NCBI GenBank assembly: GCA_951799445.1
Contig: OX637297.1
Coordinates: 3,286,001-3,350,000, forward strand
From: Pseudisothecium myosuroides
Lineage: Eukaryota > Streptophyta > Bryopsida > Hypnales > Lembophyllaceae
DNA length: 64,000 nucleotides
Direction of reading: 5' to 3'
Made by a program: the position numbers and the translations under genes. The notes below the pieces were generated by a model. That model saw only the letters and a program-made list of their open reading frames with translations, made no database searches and had not been told where the DNA came from. This document shows positions 1 through 12,153 of this stretch, piece by piece (position 1 is the first letter of the stretch; every line of letters begins with the position of its first letter).

Positions 1-397
1 AACCAAAAAAAAAAACTCCTCCTTTGTTGTAGACTGTATAACTAAAGTCATTTTGAAAACCAAAGAAGATCTCAAAAGTCTATGACTTTCCCACCATAGG
101 TCCATCGCCGCAAAATAAAGCCCACGCAGCCCTCCTCGTCAAGGGCTTTCGAATGGTGCTCATTATATGAGAAATTTGCACACAAAAGATAATTAATTTA
201 GAATAATTTATTAATTTAAAAGGACCAAAAAAAACTCAAATATTTATAATTTATGCACAAAACTTTGACATGTCACAAAACAAAGCCCGTACATCCCTCC
301 TTGCTGAAGGCTTTCCGATAATATCAAGCATGTCCCCGGGAATGCACAGTTCGGGAGATCTAAATGTAACAAATAAAACAAAACTTACAAAACAAAA
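1..397. repeat. Degenerate AT-rich satellite-like sequence
   Basis: Two related phrases recur about 169 bases apart, near 109-150 and 276-315. Both contain an AAA(T/C)AAAGCCC stretch, then CCCTCCT, then AAGGGCTTTC. No gene is visible. The spacing and AT-richness match the satellite family farther right. Confidence 0.5.
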
Positions 398-1661
398 CAA
401 ACAAACTAAGAGCCAAACTTAAGGACTGGTATGGATAAACTCTTTCAGGACGTGCGCCCTGGCCATAAAAAAATTTGAGTGTGTAAATATTTGGAATGTT
501 AACAAACAATTGGTATGCCCTGACGTGCTGTTTTCCGAAGTCAATAGAAATATAAATTCCTATTTTCTTATTTCAGTGAGCACTTTCAAATTCAATAACT
601 TTCACACCATACGTACAAACATCAAGAAACAAAGCCAGTGTGCCCCTCAGTCCTTGCAAATAATTTTCTAAAAATACCCTCTACAATACAACCCATGCAT
701 GGTCCAAAAATTCACGTTCAGAAAGCCTTACAACTTAAATACAAATAAATTAGCTTCAATATTTTATCTCATTCTTTTATTTCACGTAGTATATGTTAGA
801 AAATGGGGCACTAAATTTAGTGCACTCATGAATTATTATTCCATGAAGTATTTAGAACTTGTACAATATTTTTGACCTGCTTTTGGATGCCAATTCCTTG
901 ACATTTGAGATTTTAGTTCTTTAAACTACAACGTCTGGCTACTTCTCATTCTTTTATTTCACGTAGTATATATTAGAAAATGGGGCACTAAACTTAGAGC
1001 ACTCATGAATTATTATTCCTTGAAGTATTTAGAACTTGTACAATTTTTTTGACTTGCTTTTGGATGCCAATTCCATGACATTTAAGATTTTAGTTCTTCA
1101 AACTACTAGGCATGGCTAATTCAAATTTGGTTATTTCACGTAGTACATGTTAGAAAATGGGGCACTAAATTTAGAGCACTCATAAATTATTATTCCTTGA
1201 AGTATTTAGAACTTGTACAATTTTTTTGGCCGTCTTTTGGACGCCAATTCCATGACATTTGAGATTTTAGTTCTTTAAACTACAACACATGGCACAAACA
1301 AACTAAGAGCCAAACTTAAGGACTGGTATGGATAAACTCTTTAAGGACGTGCGCCGTGGCCATAAAAAAATGTGAGTGTAAATATTTGGAATGTTAACAA
1401 ACAATTGGTATGCCTTGACGTGCTGTTTTCCGAAGTCAATAGAAATATAAATTCCTATTTTTTTATTTCAATGAGCACTTTCAAATTCAATAACTTTCAC
1501 ACCATACGTACAAACATCAAGAAACAAAGCCAATGCACCCCTAAGTCCTTGCAAATAGTTTTCTAAAAAAACACTCTACAATACAATCCACTCATGGTCC
1601 AGAAATTCAAGTTTAGAAAGCCTTACAATTGAAATACAAATAAATAGCTTCAATATTTTTT
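398..1661. repeat. Direct duplication of a ~365-bp block around a tandem triplet
   Basis: The block at 398-767 recurs at 1295-1661, offset 897 bases, with few differences. Both copies start at CAAACAAACTAAGAGCC and run to an AT-rich tail with TAGCTTCAATATTTT. Between them lies the 177-bp tandem triplet. The 64-residue open frame at 1372-1566 lies wholly inside this repeat and is not convincing as a gene. Confidence 0.85.
777..1294. repeat. Three tandem copies of a 177-bp unit
   Basis: The phrase TTATTTCACGTAGTA begins at 777, 954 and 1131, an exact 177-base period. Each is followed by TTAGAAAATGGGGCACTAAA and later by AGTATTTAGAACTTGTACAA. The unit length equals that of the larger array at 2441-4205, suggesting a common satellite origin or common nucleosomal phasing. 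Confidence 0.9.
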
Positions 1662-2440
1662 GGAATAGAAGTATTACTTAGTTAGGTACATATCATCTAC
1701 AAACCCAGAATTTTATTGCTTCCTATTTTCTTTGCATTGTATATTACGTTTGGAACAGATTTGTTAAAAAATAACTCAAAATATAATTATATACGGCATG
1801 CAATGAATTTTTCAAAAATTACAAATAATATGGCCCTAATATATGGTATGTGCATAAAATAATAAAACTAAATAATGTACTATTGAAGGTGATGTCTTTG
1901 ATTTTCTTTAACATTATTATTGATATTTTATACCGTTGTGAAAAGTAATGACATACAGTTTAAGTGGAAGATAAGTAAGTTCAAAATTCATGTGAGACAT
2001 GACATTTTCAAGATTAATAGAAGAAATCTGGACAACATGTTGTTGATGAGACGATCATGTTGTTGTGGAAGTTATAAAATTCTTTAAGATTTTTATTCTA
2101 CAGAAATATTCAATTTATACCCATTTGAATTCATCACCTTACAAATTACAAAAATTATTGATGAATTCTGCTGGTACTTTCATGGCCATGATTACAAAAA
2201 GTCATAGATTTTTTTACATGCATTTTGTCCACTTATTTATTATAAAATTGGGAATAAAGCGTGCCCTACACTTAAATGGCTACCGATATCAAAATATCAA
2301 ATGTCAAAGATACTTGTACGCAAATGCTCGAAACACATTAGAGGAAGTTCAAAATATTCTTAGGACTCAGAATCTCCAAAAATATGCAATTCAAACCCGT
2401 TGAAATATATGTCCACATTAATTCAGAAAAGTTGAACAAA
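1662..2440. other. AT-rich spacer without recognisable genes
   Basis: Low-GC sequence between two repeat blocks. A 112-codon open frame at 2065-2403 has no recognisable motif and biased Lys/Phe/Ile/Tyr composition, as expected by chance in AT-rich DNA. Confidence 0.6.
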
Positions 2441-4205
2441 GTCATGAAATTGGAAGGAGGAGGAAATAAAAAAATAAATAGAAGTTGCAAATGTAAAAAA
2501 CATTCGAAATCCATGAGCTCCTCCAATTTGGGCCTTTTTTTCTTAAATTCAAAAAGAAAACAAAAAACAAATACCCCTCCGGCTTTGCTATAGTTTAAAT
2601 TAAATAAAACTATAAAGTCATGAAATTGGAACGAGGAGGAAATATAAAAATATGTAGAAGTTGCAAATGTGGGAAACATTTGAAATCCATGAGCTCCTCC
2701 AATTTGGGCCTTTTTTTCTTAAATTAAAAAGGAAAACAAAAAACAAATACCGGTCATCCTTAGCTGTAGTTTGAATTAAATAAAATTCTAAAGTCATGAA
2801 ATTGGATCGAGGAGGAAATATAAAAATATGAAGAAGTTGCAAATGTGGGAAACATTTGAAATCCATGAGCTCCTCCAATTTGCCCCTTTTCTTCTTAAAT
2901 TAAAAAGGAAAACAAAAAACAAATACCCCTCCGGCTTTGCTATACTTAAAATTAAATAAAACTCTAAAGTCATGAAATTGGAACGAGGAGGAAATATAAA
3001 AATATGTAGAAGTTGCAAATGTGGGAAACATTTGAAATCCATGAGCTCCTCCAATTTGCCCCTTTTTCTCTTAAATTAAATTGGAAAACAAAAAACAAAT
3101 ACCGGTCATCCTTAGCTGTAGTTTAAATGAAATAAAACTTTAAAGTCATAAAATTGGATTGAGGAGGAAATAAAAAGAACATGTAGAAGTTGCAAATCTA
3201 ATAAACATTTCAAATCCATGAGTTCCTCCAATTTGGGCTTCTTTTTCTAAAATTAAGAAGGAGACCAAATAAAAAACCCTCAGCCTTTGTTGTAGTTTTA
3301 TTTTTTTTTAAAACCTCTAAGGCCATGACATTGGAGCGAGGAGGAATTTAAAAAAATATGTGGAAGTTGCAAATGTAGTAAACATTTGAAATCCATGAGC
3401 TCCTCCAATGTGGGCCTCTTTTTCTAAAATTAAGAAGGAGAACCCTAAATAAATACCCCTCGTCCTTCGCTGTAGTTTAAATGAAATAAAACTTTACAGT
3501 CATGAAATTGGATTGAGGAGGAAATAAAAAAAACATGTAGAAGTTGCAAATGCGGGAAACATTTGAAATCCATGAGCTCCTCCAATGTGGGCCTCTTTTT
3601 CTAAAATTAAGAAGGAGAACCCTAAATAAATAGCCCTCATCCTTTGTTGTAGTTTAAATGAAATAAAACTTTAAAGTCATGAAATTGGATTGAGGAGGAA
3701 ATAAAAAGAACATGTAGAAGTTGCAAATCTAGTAAACATTTCAAATCCATGAGTTCCTCCAATTTGGGCTTCTTTTTCTAAAATTAAGAAGGAGACCAAA
3801 TAAAAAACCCTCAGCCTTTGCTGTAGTTTTATTTTTTTTTAAAACCTCTAAAGCCATGACATTGGAACGAGGAGGAATTTAAAAAAATATGTGGAAGTTG
3901 CAAATGTGGTAAACATTTGAAATCCATGAGCTCCTCCAATGTGGGCCTCTTTTTCTAAAATTAAGAAGGAGAACCCTAAATAAATACCCCTCGTCCTTCG
4001 CTATAGTTTAAATGAAATAAAACTTTACAGTCATGAAATTGGATTGAGGAGGAAATAAAAAAAACATGTAGAAGTTGCAAATGCGGGAAACATTTGAAAT
4101 CCATGAGCTCCTCGAATTTGGATCTGCACTTCTAAAATTAAAAAGGAGAAAAAAAAAAATACCACTAAGTAAAGACATCTGCTGCTGTAGGTTGAATAAG
4201 TAAAA
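2441..4205. repeat. Satellite array, ten 176-178-bp units with higher-order structure
   Basis: Units start at about 2441, 2617, 2793, 2969, 3145, 3321, 3499, 3676, 3853 and 4030, each near GTCATGAAATTGGA followed by GAGGAGGAA and later CATGAGCTCCTCCAAT. Units 5-6-7 closely match units 8-9-10 at an offset of about 531 bases, giving a three-unit higher-order repeat. Units 2 and 4 are also nearly identical. Overlapping minus-strand open frames here are repeat shadows. Unit length is nucleosome-like, as for many plant centromeric or heterochromatic satellites. Confidence 0.92.
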
Positions 4206-6018
4206 ACTCTAGAGCCATTAAACATGAAATATAAAAACTCTAATGCTATGAAATATAATTTTTTCCATTTGAATCCATTTGAACTTCTTTTGTCCGCGAA
4301 AAAAAAATTTGGAATGAAATGTGTCCTGTACTTTAGTCGCCTTGAATATGAGTTGTCATGGATTCGTTTATGTGAATGCTTTATTTTTATTTTGAAGGAA
4401 ATTTTACCCAATCATTAGAACTTCATGTCCATGTGAATTAAAGCAAATTGGGAATGAATTTTGCTCTACAGTTTTTTGGCCACAAATTTGGATTTTCATG
4501 GATTTCTATACGTAAATGCTTTTATTTTGACCTTTTGTTTGTCTTGTTTGTGCAAATTCCATAACTTTTGGAATGGAAGGGCATTAAAGTATGGAATTTG
4601 TGAGTTCCACCTTCTTTTAAATTCACGGAGGGAGTGCAAATGGGGTACAATCCACGGAAGAAAAGAAAATATTTAATGAATGTTTCATGGTAGATTATCA
4701 AAACTTAAGTAATTTGAACCTAAGTCTATGAATTGAGAAATAAAAAAAAGGCTTACTTTATTTACACTTTTAAATATAAAGTTTAAGCCTTCTTGTACAC
4801 TATTCTATATATTAAAATTTCTCTGTTTCTCTCTCTATATATTAAAAGATAGAAACCATGAAAGTAGTGTGTTCATGAATACAAGTGAACGTGAATCTAT
4901 TAATTTGCAGCAACTCCTATATTTTTGTCCTCTTACGTACTAGGTTGAAGTTTATAACTTTTTGTTCTTAAATGCTTTAAAAAATAGGCAGTGAAGGGTC
5001 ATTCATTGAATAAAGTTCCTTTTGTAAATTAAAAAATAAAGACCATGATATTACTATATTCATGAATCCTACATGAATGTTTATATCATTTTGAACTTCT
5101 ATATTTTTCCCTTATACAACCCTATATCAAATTTATCACTTCTTGCTCTTAAATTTTTTGAAATACAACACAAGGTCAATTGTTTATTAGACTCTTTTTG
5201 TAAATTAAGAAATGTAGCCAATGATTATAGTGTGCTTTTACAACTACACTCAATCTATGAATAATTTCCAACTTCTATATTATATTTTGAACACTGAAGC
5301 ATATAAACTTGATGAGTTGTTGTTCTTCAGTTCTTTCAAATACAATGCTTTAATTAGATTAAATTTATTTTTGTTTCCTCTTATAAATGAAAAAAATATT
5401 ACCATGCACATACTACATATAATAAAAATGGTTATTCATGGTTGTTTTTATAATTGGAACACCTCGGTCGCATACAAGTAACTCTAGGAATTAGCAATTG
5501 GGGCTCCTGTTGCATGTATTATGGAAGACAAACAATTTTAAATTTAGGCCAATATTGTTATTCAATGTGTATTCTTGCAATTCTATCCCAAATGTGTTTA
5601 ATGTGCAAAGTACTTTTACATCAAATAAATGAGCATTAGTTGTTTTCAAGAAATTAGTGGATAGTGTCACTCATTATCAATAAACAAACTTTCCACGGTC
5701 AACAAGTAGGTGTTCAAGGGTGACAGATTGACATTCAGATCCCTATCAAATTTAGGGATTTGAATGTGCTCCATACAATACATTGTTAAACTAGATTCAA
5801 TAAGTCATGAGAATTAGGGTGCCTTATACCAAGAAATATATACTTTTGGAAGCCATTGACGTGAATAAAGAATACTGTAGATACTTCAATTTCTGTGGCT
5901 GTAGGTTTATGATATAATTACATCAATATTTAATTCAAAAGTACAACGTACTTATATATAATAATATTGACCTATTTATGGAATGTCAATTTCAAGAAAA
6001 AAAACTAGCTCGCTCGTG
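4206..6018. repeat. Degenerate ~190-bp repeats and AT-rich spacer
   Basis: Between about 4,850 and 5,480 a loose motif recurs about every 190 bases: CCATGA(A/T), TTCATGAAT, AACTTCTATATTTT, then TTGTAAATTAA. These look like old satellite units. No coding region, RNA gene or mobile element end is evident in the rest of the interval. Confidence 0.5.
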
Positions 6019-6027
6019 TAGGATGAA

Positions 6028-6285
6028 CTACACAAAATAGTGAAACTAAATTGCCTTGACAATTAGGTTGCCGTACTTCCAGAAAATTACTTTACAAGAA
6101 ATTAAAATCAACAAATATTTCTACAAAACTTTTTATTTGTATATTATATGGAGGTTCACCAGTCCCAATTACAACAATACTTAATTCCGAAGTAATCTAT
6201 TCTTGTAGAGAAACAATAAATGTTTATATAGTGTAGACTGTCAAGAAATTTGTAATGGGCAACCTAATTTCACTATTTTGTGTAG
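6028..6285. mobile_element. Mutator-type MITE (258 bp)
   Basis: Terminal inverted repeats start CTACACAAAATAGTGAAA at the left end, with the same sequence on the opposite strand at the right end. The element is flanked by a 9-base target duplication, TAGGATGAA at 6019-6027 and TAGGGTGAA at 6286-6294, with one mismatch. A 9-base duplication is characteristic of Mutator-like elements. There is no coding capacity. Confidence 0.85.
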
Positions 6286-6294
6286 TAGGGTGAA

Positions 6295-7956
6295 GGTACT
6301 AGAGTTTAGGGCAACGTTTGGGCTTGGTGTGGTTCAGGGCCGGTTATCAATGGAGAAGGCGGGTATTCAGAACCGGTTACAAGTACGGGTTCAATCGTGG
6401 CCGGGCGGGTATCAACCGGATATCTGCGGGAGAGGGCTAGGATTTTGTAGATTCGTGGTTAGGGTTTGGCGCTCACTTTTGTCAGCATAATTTTCTCCTG
6501 TCTGTGCTTAGCGGTTCTTGAGATTGAGTTTTGGCTTGTCGTTTCTCCCTGTTTGCATGCAAGCCGAAGTTCTTGAGGAGCGTGGATTTCGTTCCATTCT
6601 AGAAACCTGCAGTGCGAGTGCGACGACGTAGGTTTTTTTTTTGTCACTTGCGAGTGCTTGTTAGCTGACGATTAAGCTTCTTCCTCGCGGTGACAGCCTG
6701 GTGCGTCGAAGCTTCTTCCTCGTGTTGACAGACTTGTGCGTCAAAGTTGCAGTGGGACGACGGAGCTTCTTCCTCGCGGTGACAGCTTGGTGAGGGGCTT
6801 CCCATCTTCATTTTTTTCCTCTTGTTTCCTCTTGTTTACTCTGTTTACTCTTGTTTACTCTTCTCTCCAGTACTTGCTAGTTTGTATTAGAGTTTGTTTT
6901 GGATGGAGGTTGTGGTGGCGGGAGGTTGAGCATGCATTCAGCAAGTTGTACCGTGTATTACATGAGTGGGGACGTGTTTCTAGAGTTCACTGCGATCTTC
7001 TTCATTTTGCTTTTCAGTCGTTGCAAATGTAAAATTGAGGTGTCTGATTGAGTCCACCAGCAGGTTCCAATGAGCCTTCGTGTGGCTGAGGTTTTCTTAC
7101 CCTGAATGTGGTGCTTCACTGATTGTGGGAGTTCCCAGTCAGTCATGACTTTAGAGCCGTGTTTACGACCTCATTTGAAGCGGTGTATTTTGGTTCCATT
7201 TTGCGATGACTAACTTTCTGTTTGCGGTTGTAGCCTGCAGTGACGACTATTGGATTTGTATCCGACCTTGGATCTCGTGAAGCCGGCTCGGGGGAAGAAG
7301 TATTGTGGAGTTTACGGTGAGTTTGTTCTCATCAATTGTTAATTGCTCTTGAATTCTGCTTTGCTTGATTGGCTTCTTCAAGATTGTTTGTCATTGTCCG
7401 TTGGAAATGCATTTTGGAATTCCAGAGTTTGCAGTTGGCTAAGTTTGTTGTTGAAAAGTATACGGTTCCTAGGGTTTCCACAGTTTTATGTTGCTGGAAT
7501 TGCTTGCAGTTAGTAGGTTTCATAAGGAATGTACGTGATTAGGGCTTGAGGGTTTAGTAAAGGCTGCATTCGAAGGCATTTCAGTTCTCATGTATGATAA
7601 TGCCATAGATCTGTGTGACTGTGGATTCTATTAGTACCAAAAGCTCTGAATTTGAGCCTGGTTTTGTTCTGTAGGTCAAAATGAAAACGTGAATGTAATA
7701 GTGGTGGTGCTTGAATTTTAAATTTTTGCCTACAGAAGGATTTGGGCATGTGCTTGGATTACGCAAGTTGTGGTTAGGATTCACATTCAGGATTGTGTTG
7801 GGGTTCTGGTTTGTAATGTCTGTAGGGTCTGGTTAGGGTTGGGGTTACTTTTGCTTCAAGTCTGTAGGGTCTGTGCAGGGTTTCTGTAGGGTTTGTGTCG
7901 ATACCCTTGTTCCCTGAACCCCCCCTGCTTCGAAGAGTGTAGCTCGAAGCACATTT
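6295..7956. other. GC-richer leader-like region with CCGG motifs and a short tandem repeat
   Basis: Composition shifts sharply from AT-rich to mixed. Around 6,330-6,425 there are several (A)ACCGG(T/A) motifs. At 6674, 6709 and 6761 the phrase AGCTTCTTCCTCG is repeated with a following GACAGC/GACAGA-TGGTG. A possible splice donor GTGAGT lies near 7,316. No long open frame is convincing. It resembles an untranslated leader or promoter, possibly of Element 1, but no transcript boundary can be fixed. Confidence 0.4.
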
Positions 7957-8944
7957 AGCTTGAGCCAAGCTAAATTTCAGTAACCTGATTTATGAAATTA
8001 GCTCGACCCGAGCTAAAATCAACAAAACCTGGCATGAAATAACAAAACATGCGTTAGCGGCCCTGAAGACACAATAAAATTGAACAAGGCTCGCCCATAT
8101 AATAGGCAAGAAACCCTAAAAATCAGCTCGAATCGAGCTAATTTGCAACAATGCAGCGCGCGAAGTAGCTAGGGAAGAGAACCACTTCAAAAAATAGAGC
8201 ACCACGAACAGAAAAGATATAAGAAACCACTCATTCAGCTCGACTCGAGCTAAAAAAATGACAAGATTATAAATAATACATAGTAAGAGAACCAAAATAA
8301 AACAGCTCGAATCGAGCTCACAGTACAATATTCTAAAATATAAACAAGATACAAATAAGAGAGAAGAAGTCACCTAAGTGCTAAACATAAAGCAAAACAA
8401 AAAAGAGCCAAACGAACAGATGCACGAGGAGGGACCCAGAAAGATTTAGCTCGATTCGAGCTAAAGAGAACAGATAACTTGAGTTAAGTAGAAAACACAA
8501 ACAAAACTAAGAAAAAAAACATAAATGACTAAATAAGAGGTCAACAAGTGGATATCAACCTCGATCAGCAAGTATAGCAGCAGAGCTCAACCTGTCAGCT
8601 TGACTCGAGCTACATACATGAGACGAGTAGAACATGAAAACAAAACGAGAACTGAATACGGAAGCTCGAATCGAGCTGAAAAGATAATATTCTCAGACAA
8701 AAACAGATACAGAAAAAAGGCCAAACCCGTAGCAAGCTGATAGCCAAGGTGAAAGCGAATATAGAAGCAGTCAGAGAGGTAGACATAAGTAGGGCAGGTA
8801 GGAAGAAGTCAGCTCGATTCGAGCTAACGGGACGGCAAGCTAGAAGCAAGTGCAGAACGAGGAGTGTGGCATTCAAGAAACTGGAAATTTATGGGGAACA
8901 ATGTGTGGCCGCTCTAAGGGAGGATATTCAACTCGAGTCGAGCT
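7957..8944. repeat. Palindrome cluster in Element 1 leader (10 copies)
   Basis: Copies of AGCTCGA-N-TCGAGCT or close variants lie at 7957, 8000, 8125, 8237, 8304, 8448, 8597, 8663, 8811 and 8930. The first and last are the most degenerate (AGCTTGAGCCAAGCT and AACTCGAGTCGAGCT). Spacing is irregular (43-149 bases), so this is not a tandem repeat. The central base varies (A, C, T). Perfect dyad symmetry suggests a binding site for a homodimer. Confidence 0.92.
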
Positions 8945-8985
8945 AACATTGACTATAAAGCTAAGCAATGTTCGTCATGCTGCAG
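8945..8985 (+). promoter_or_regulatory. Leader intron 3' end and acceptor before gene A start
   Basis: The last leader palindrome ends at 8944. A polypyrimidine-poor acceptor TGCTGCAG ends at 8985, two bases before the ATG at 8987. The matching place in Element 2 also has an acceptor (TTTAG) just upstream of its ATG, supporting a spliced leader in both. Confidence 0.5.
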
Positions 8986-10432
8986 AATGGAGAGGCAGGT
9001 CGAGAAACTCGTGCACTACTACAAGAAATCTGAGGTCCAGAGAGTTGAAGATGATGGGGAAGGAGATGACTTCCTCAATGATGGAGAGTACTGGGAGTTT
9101 GTGTTCTCAGAGAAGGTAGATAGCTGGACTCTCCTCATGATCCCATGCTTTGAGCAAATCTGCTTCGCCGTGAAGTACAAAGGGATGGACACCTACCTCC
9201 CTCTCTTGTATGATGAAAGAATAAAAGACGTTGTGGAAGACGTCTTCCCCACCATCAAGGTCCACTATATTACCACCTAGAATGACCTTCCTCCAGAAAA
9301 GCAGTACAACTTCACGCTGCACTTCGACTCCCAGCTGATTCCCTTCCACGTAACCCACTTCATGGAGTCCCTGGCGACGACATCGTTCCAGGATGAGATC
9401 AAGGAACTGGAGGAGAAGGTTAACGAGAAGTGCTTCCAGAAAACAAACGAAGAGCCTCTCACTGGTCGGAGGCTATGCACTAAAATCAGAGCTCTGTTCC
9501 AGGACTTCGCGGTCCTGAAAACTAAAATACAAATCGACCGTCAGAGCAAGGCTACCAGGAGCGTCTCATTGAACGCCGGAAGCCAAGGACCCAGTCAGGT
9601 GTCTATTGACAACCAATCCCCTGGGGAGTCGTCAAAGCGGGGAACGCGCAACTGACAGTCGACGACAACACCAAACCGTCCACTTGCAAAGAGCAATTTA
9701 GTGACAACGTCAGCGGTGGTACCAACTGAGAAAACTGGAGAGCACTCTGCTGTGGACAACATCAGTCAGGACATGAGTATAGTCCCAGAATCATTGCAGA
9801 CAAATCAAAACCCAGACTACGAGGAGTCCAATGAGGCGTACAAGAATTTCTGGAAAACCTGCGTAGATGTGTTTCTCTACAAGATTGAGAAGAAAGAGTT
9901 CACCATTGACAAGCTGATCCAGGCTCTGGCCTCTCTAAATATCCGAAGCAAGGAACAAACCATCATTGAGGGCATGATGCACTATCTCTGCAATATGCTG
10001 AACCACAGCAACCGGCAAACATTGTGCGTCATGCCAACGAAGAAGCCAACAAGGGAAGGTGACGACTCTTGGACCGAGATCAAGGACGGAGAGTTCTACA
10101 TCATTAACGGGCAACGCAGTGTCTAGGCCAGCAAGCTCATGGAGGACCCGAAGTTCAATATTGACCCGGCCACAGTGAAGGACTTGAGGACCTGGAATTG
10201 CTACATTGCATGGACAGAGGACAACGAGACACTTCGTTCTATTTCGGCCTACTTCAACAGAGTCAACCATTTCCAAGCTATTCAGTCGTTGTGGGCAACT
10301 AACGTACTGGGCGCCCGACATGTCTGGGAGGAGATGGGATCACCGCACAATCCGAAAGAGGACACAGAAGCCGGAGCTGTCACCAAAGCGAGGCGCACTA
10401 AAGCTGCATTTGAAAACAAGAAGAAGTGGACG
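8986..10432 (+). pseudogene. Element 1 gene A, exon 1
   Basis: Reading from the ATG at 8987, one frame runs 482 codons to the donor ACG|GTAAGTG. It is interrupted by TAG at 9278, TGA at 9653 and TAG at 10124, with no frameshift. I do not recognise a named domain. Homology to Element 2 is clear: WTEIKDGEFYIINGQRSV corresponds to FSEIKNGKFMIINDQHSV there, and a following segment with W...W(T/S)...NH...QS.W(A/G) also matches. The two proteins align across the stops, so the coding capacity once extended through them. The stops could come from C-to-T change of CAG and CGA codons, or TAG might be bypassed. A DNA-binding or structural role is only inferred from the palindromes. Confidence 0.7.
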
Positions 10433-10545
10433 GTAAGTGATTCACCTCGAGTCGAGCTGAACTACGCTATGCTTGCTATTGTGAAGTAGTTGTTCACTGC
10501 ACGGTCATTACCTTCTCGCTGATCAGCTCAAATTGAGCTAACAAG
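10433..10545 (+). other. Element 1 intron 1 with two palindromes
   Basis: The intron runs from GTAAGTG to AACAAG|GAT, 113 bases, phase 0. It contains palindromes at 10444-10458 and 10525-10539, the first 11 bases after the donor and the second 6 bases before the exon. Element 2 has an intron at the corresponding place that ends in the same AACAAG acceptor and also holds two palindromes. Confidence 0.75.
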
Positions 10546-11931
10546 GATCCTGACGTTGGTTGTCCGGTGTTGATGCAAGAATTCACTAAGGCCATGCAGA
10601 TGCGTTTCTCTATGATTGACGTTACAAAATCGCATCAGAAGTCCAAAGCCAAGGACTCAAAAGGCAACACCACCATCACAAATGAGATTAGCCTCATCAC
10701 TGCTCCTGTAGATGTGTTCAATCTCTGGAGCAAAATCATCTCTAGTGCTGCGCATGGCGAGCTCATTGATGCGGACACCTTGAAGAAGTTCAATGTCAGA
10801 TCGTCCTGGAAAACCGAGAACGGGATGCTAAACAAGGAATTCTTCAAGTTCTTCGGAAATCTCATGAATGACGACCTCACTATCTTGGCTAACCACATTT
10901 TATACAAAACGGGTGACAAGAGGATGTATCCTCAACCGAAGGTGACAATTAAGAAGACAACGTCAATTCTCGAAAGTTGTTACGCTTCGAAGGATTGGAT
11001 TGAGAGGCGCAAACGAAAGGCGTTCGTGAAGAAGGAGTTGAACAAGATTGATCCGACATTGGGTTTGCTGAACGCGGTGGGGGAGCCTGTAATGGAGAAG
11101 TGGAAGGACTATAAGAAGAAGTACAATGTCACATCTGTGACGATGAATGTACTCATGGAACGGCCGAGGGATGCCTTCTTCTCCGACGTGAAGCAGAAGA
11201 AATCCAAGAACAAGTCCACGGAAGAAATTTCGGACCAGGCTGCTGAATTCTTCAAAGTCTTCTTACGACAATGGAAGAATTTTGTCCTGCCATCGGCAAT
11301 GGCGCACTACGCGCCATACGACATCGCAAAAGACCAGCACGCTCCATGGCCAAGGGTTGTGTGGACAGTTGACAGCCTTGGAGATCTCGATCTCGGCATT
11401 ATCGACTTCCGGTACATTCCGGGGGTGCTTTCGAAGAAGGACGGGACAATTGCAATTCCTTACTTCAACACCGTCATATTCTCTTTGAGAGGGAAGCAGC
11501 AGCCTAAATTTGAGGACATCCCGACGTGGTTATTCATATGCGCAGACATGCAGGAGTAGACGCAGGTGATCGCTTTCGTTGAGAACAACAATGTCCTCAG
11601 CAAGTACAAGTGCACGTTCACGGACTACATACCAGCACAATACAAGCGGATGGGGGACATGGCCTCCGCCAAGGCGAAGTCACTCGACAAAGTGCTGTTG
11701 ACGTTTCTGACAAGTCCAGCGTGTACAAGGGGAGGCGACATTCCGGAGGTGTTTCTGGCTCCGGACAATGATACTTTCAATAAGCCCCGAGGGTACAACG
11801 AGTTGGAATTCCGTCTCTACAACACGGAGTTTTGCATGGAATTTTATCTGTGGGTGGTGAAGAAGTTCTGCTCTCCCGGAATGAGCGTATTCTCTGTCTT
11901 TGTAGGAAGAAAAGTCACTTGCGCAGCAGTG
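10546..11931 (+). pseudogene. Element 1 gene A, exon 2 (most conserved core)
   Basis: There are 462 codons in one frame, phase 0 at both ends, with one internal TAG at 11557. This is the best-conserved part against Element 2: WIERRKRKAFVKKEL corresponds to WVKRRKRKKVVLDEL, PKVTIKKT to PKVSMNKT, and MEFYLWVVKKF to MEFYIDILQTF. A strongly basic stretch follows the PKVTI block. No DDE, RT or helicase signature was found, so this is not a recognised transposase. A loosely similar pattern (P..(I/V)T(V/I)...(N/T)(T/S)I) occurs in the 30-kb gene, hinting at a wider family. The donor GTG|GTAAG at 11932 fixes the end. Confidence 0.75.
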
Positions 11932-12153
11932 GTAAGTTCCTTACAGCTCAATCAGCTCGAATCGAGCTGATGTATCACATCCATTTGTATTGTTTCCTTC
12001 TGCTGCGATAAGTGTGACTCCTGGATGAACTGATTCGTTATGGAAGGAATTAGCTCGACTCGACCTGAATCAACGACTGGTTTAGTTCGAATCGAGCTGA
12101 AGCTATCGTGTACTCTCCAAACTAATGCCCGGAGTGAATTTCTTAATGTGCAG
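11932..12153 (+). other. Element 1 intron 2 with three palindromes
   Basis: The intron is 222 bases from GTAAGT to TGTGCAG. Palindromes lie at 11954-11968, 12052-12066 (last bases degenerate) and 12084-12098. The corresponding Element 2 intron is 226 bases and also carries palindromes, so position, size and content are conserved. Confidence 0.8.

Noticed and set aside
2338..3054. Overlapping minus-strand open frames of 86-113 codons with repeated FPHLQLLHIF motifs
   Set aside because: They are translations of the 177-bp satellite units and repeat with the same period.
8749..8946. 65-codon plus-strand open frame before gene A
   Set aside because: It contains a palindrome in the middle and has no counterpart in Element 2. 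Better explained as untranslated leader.
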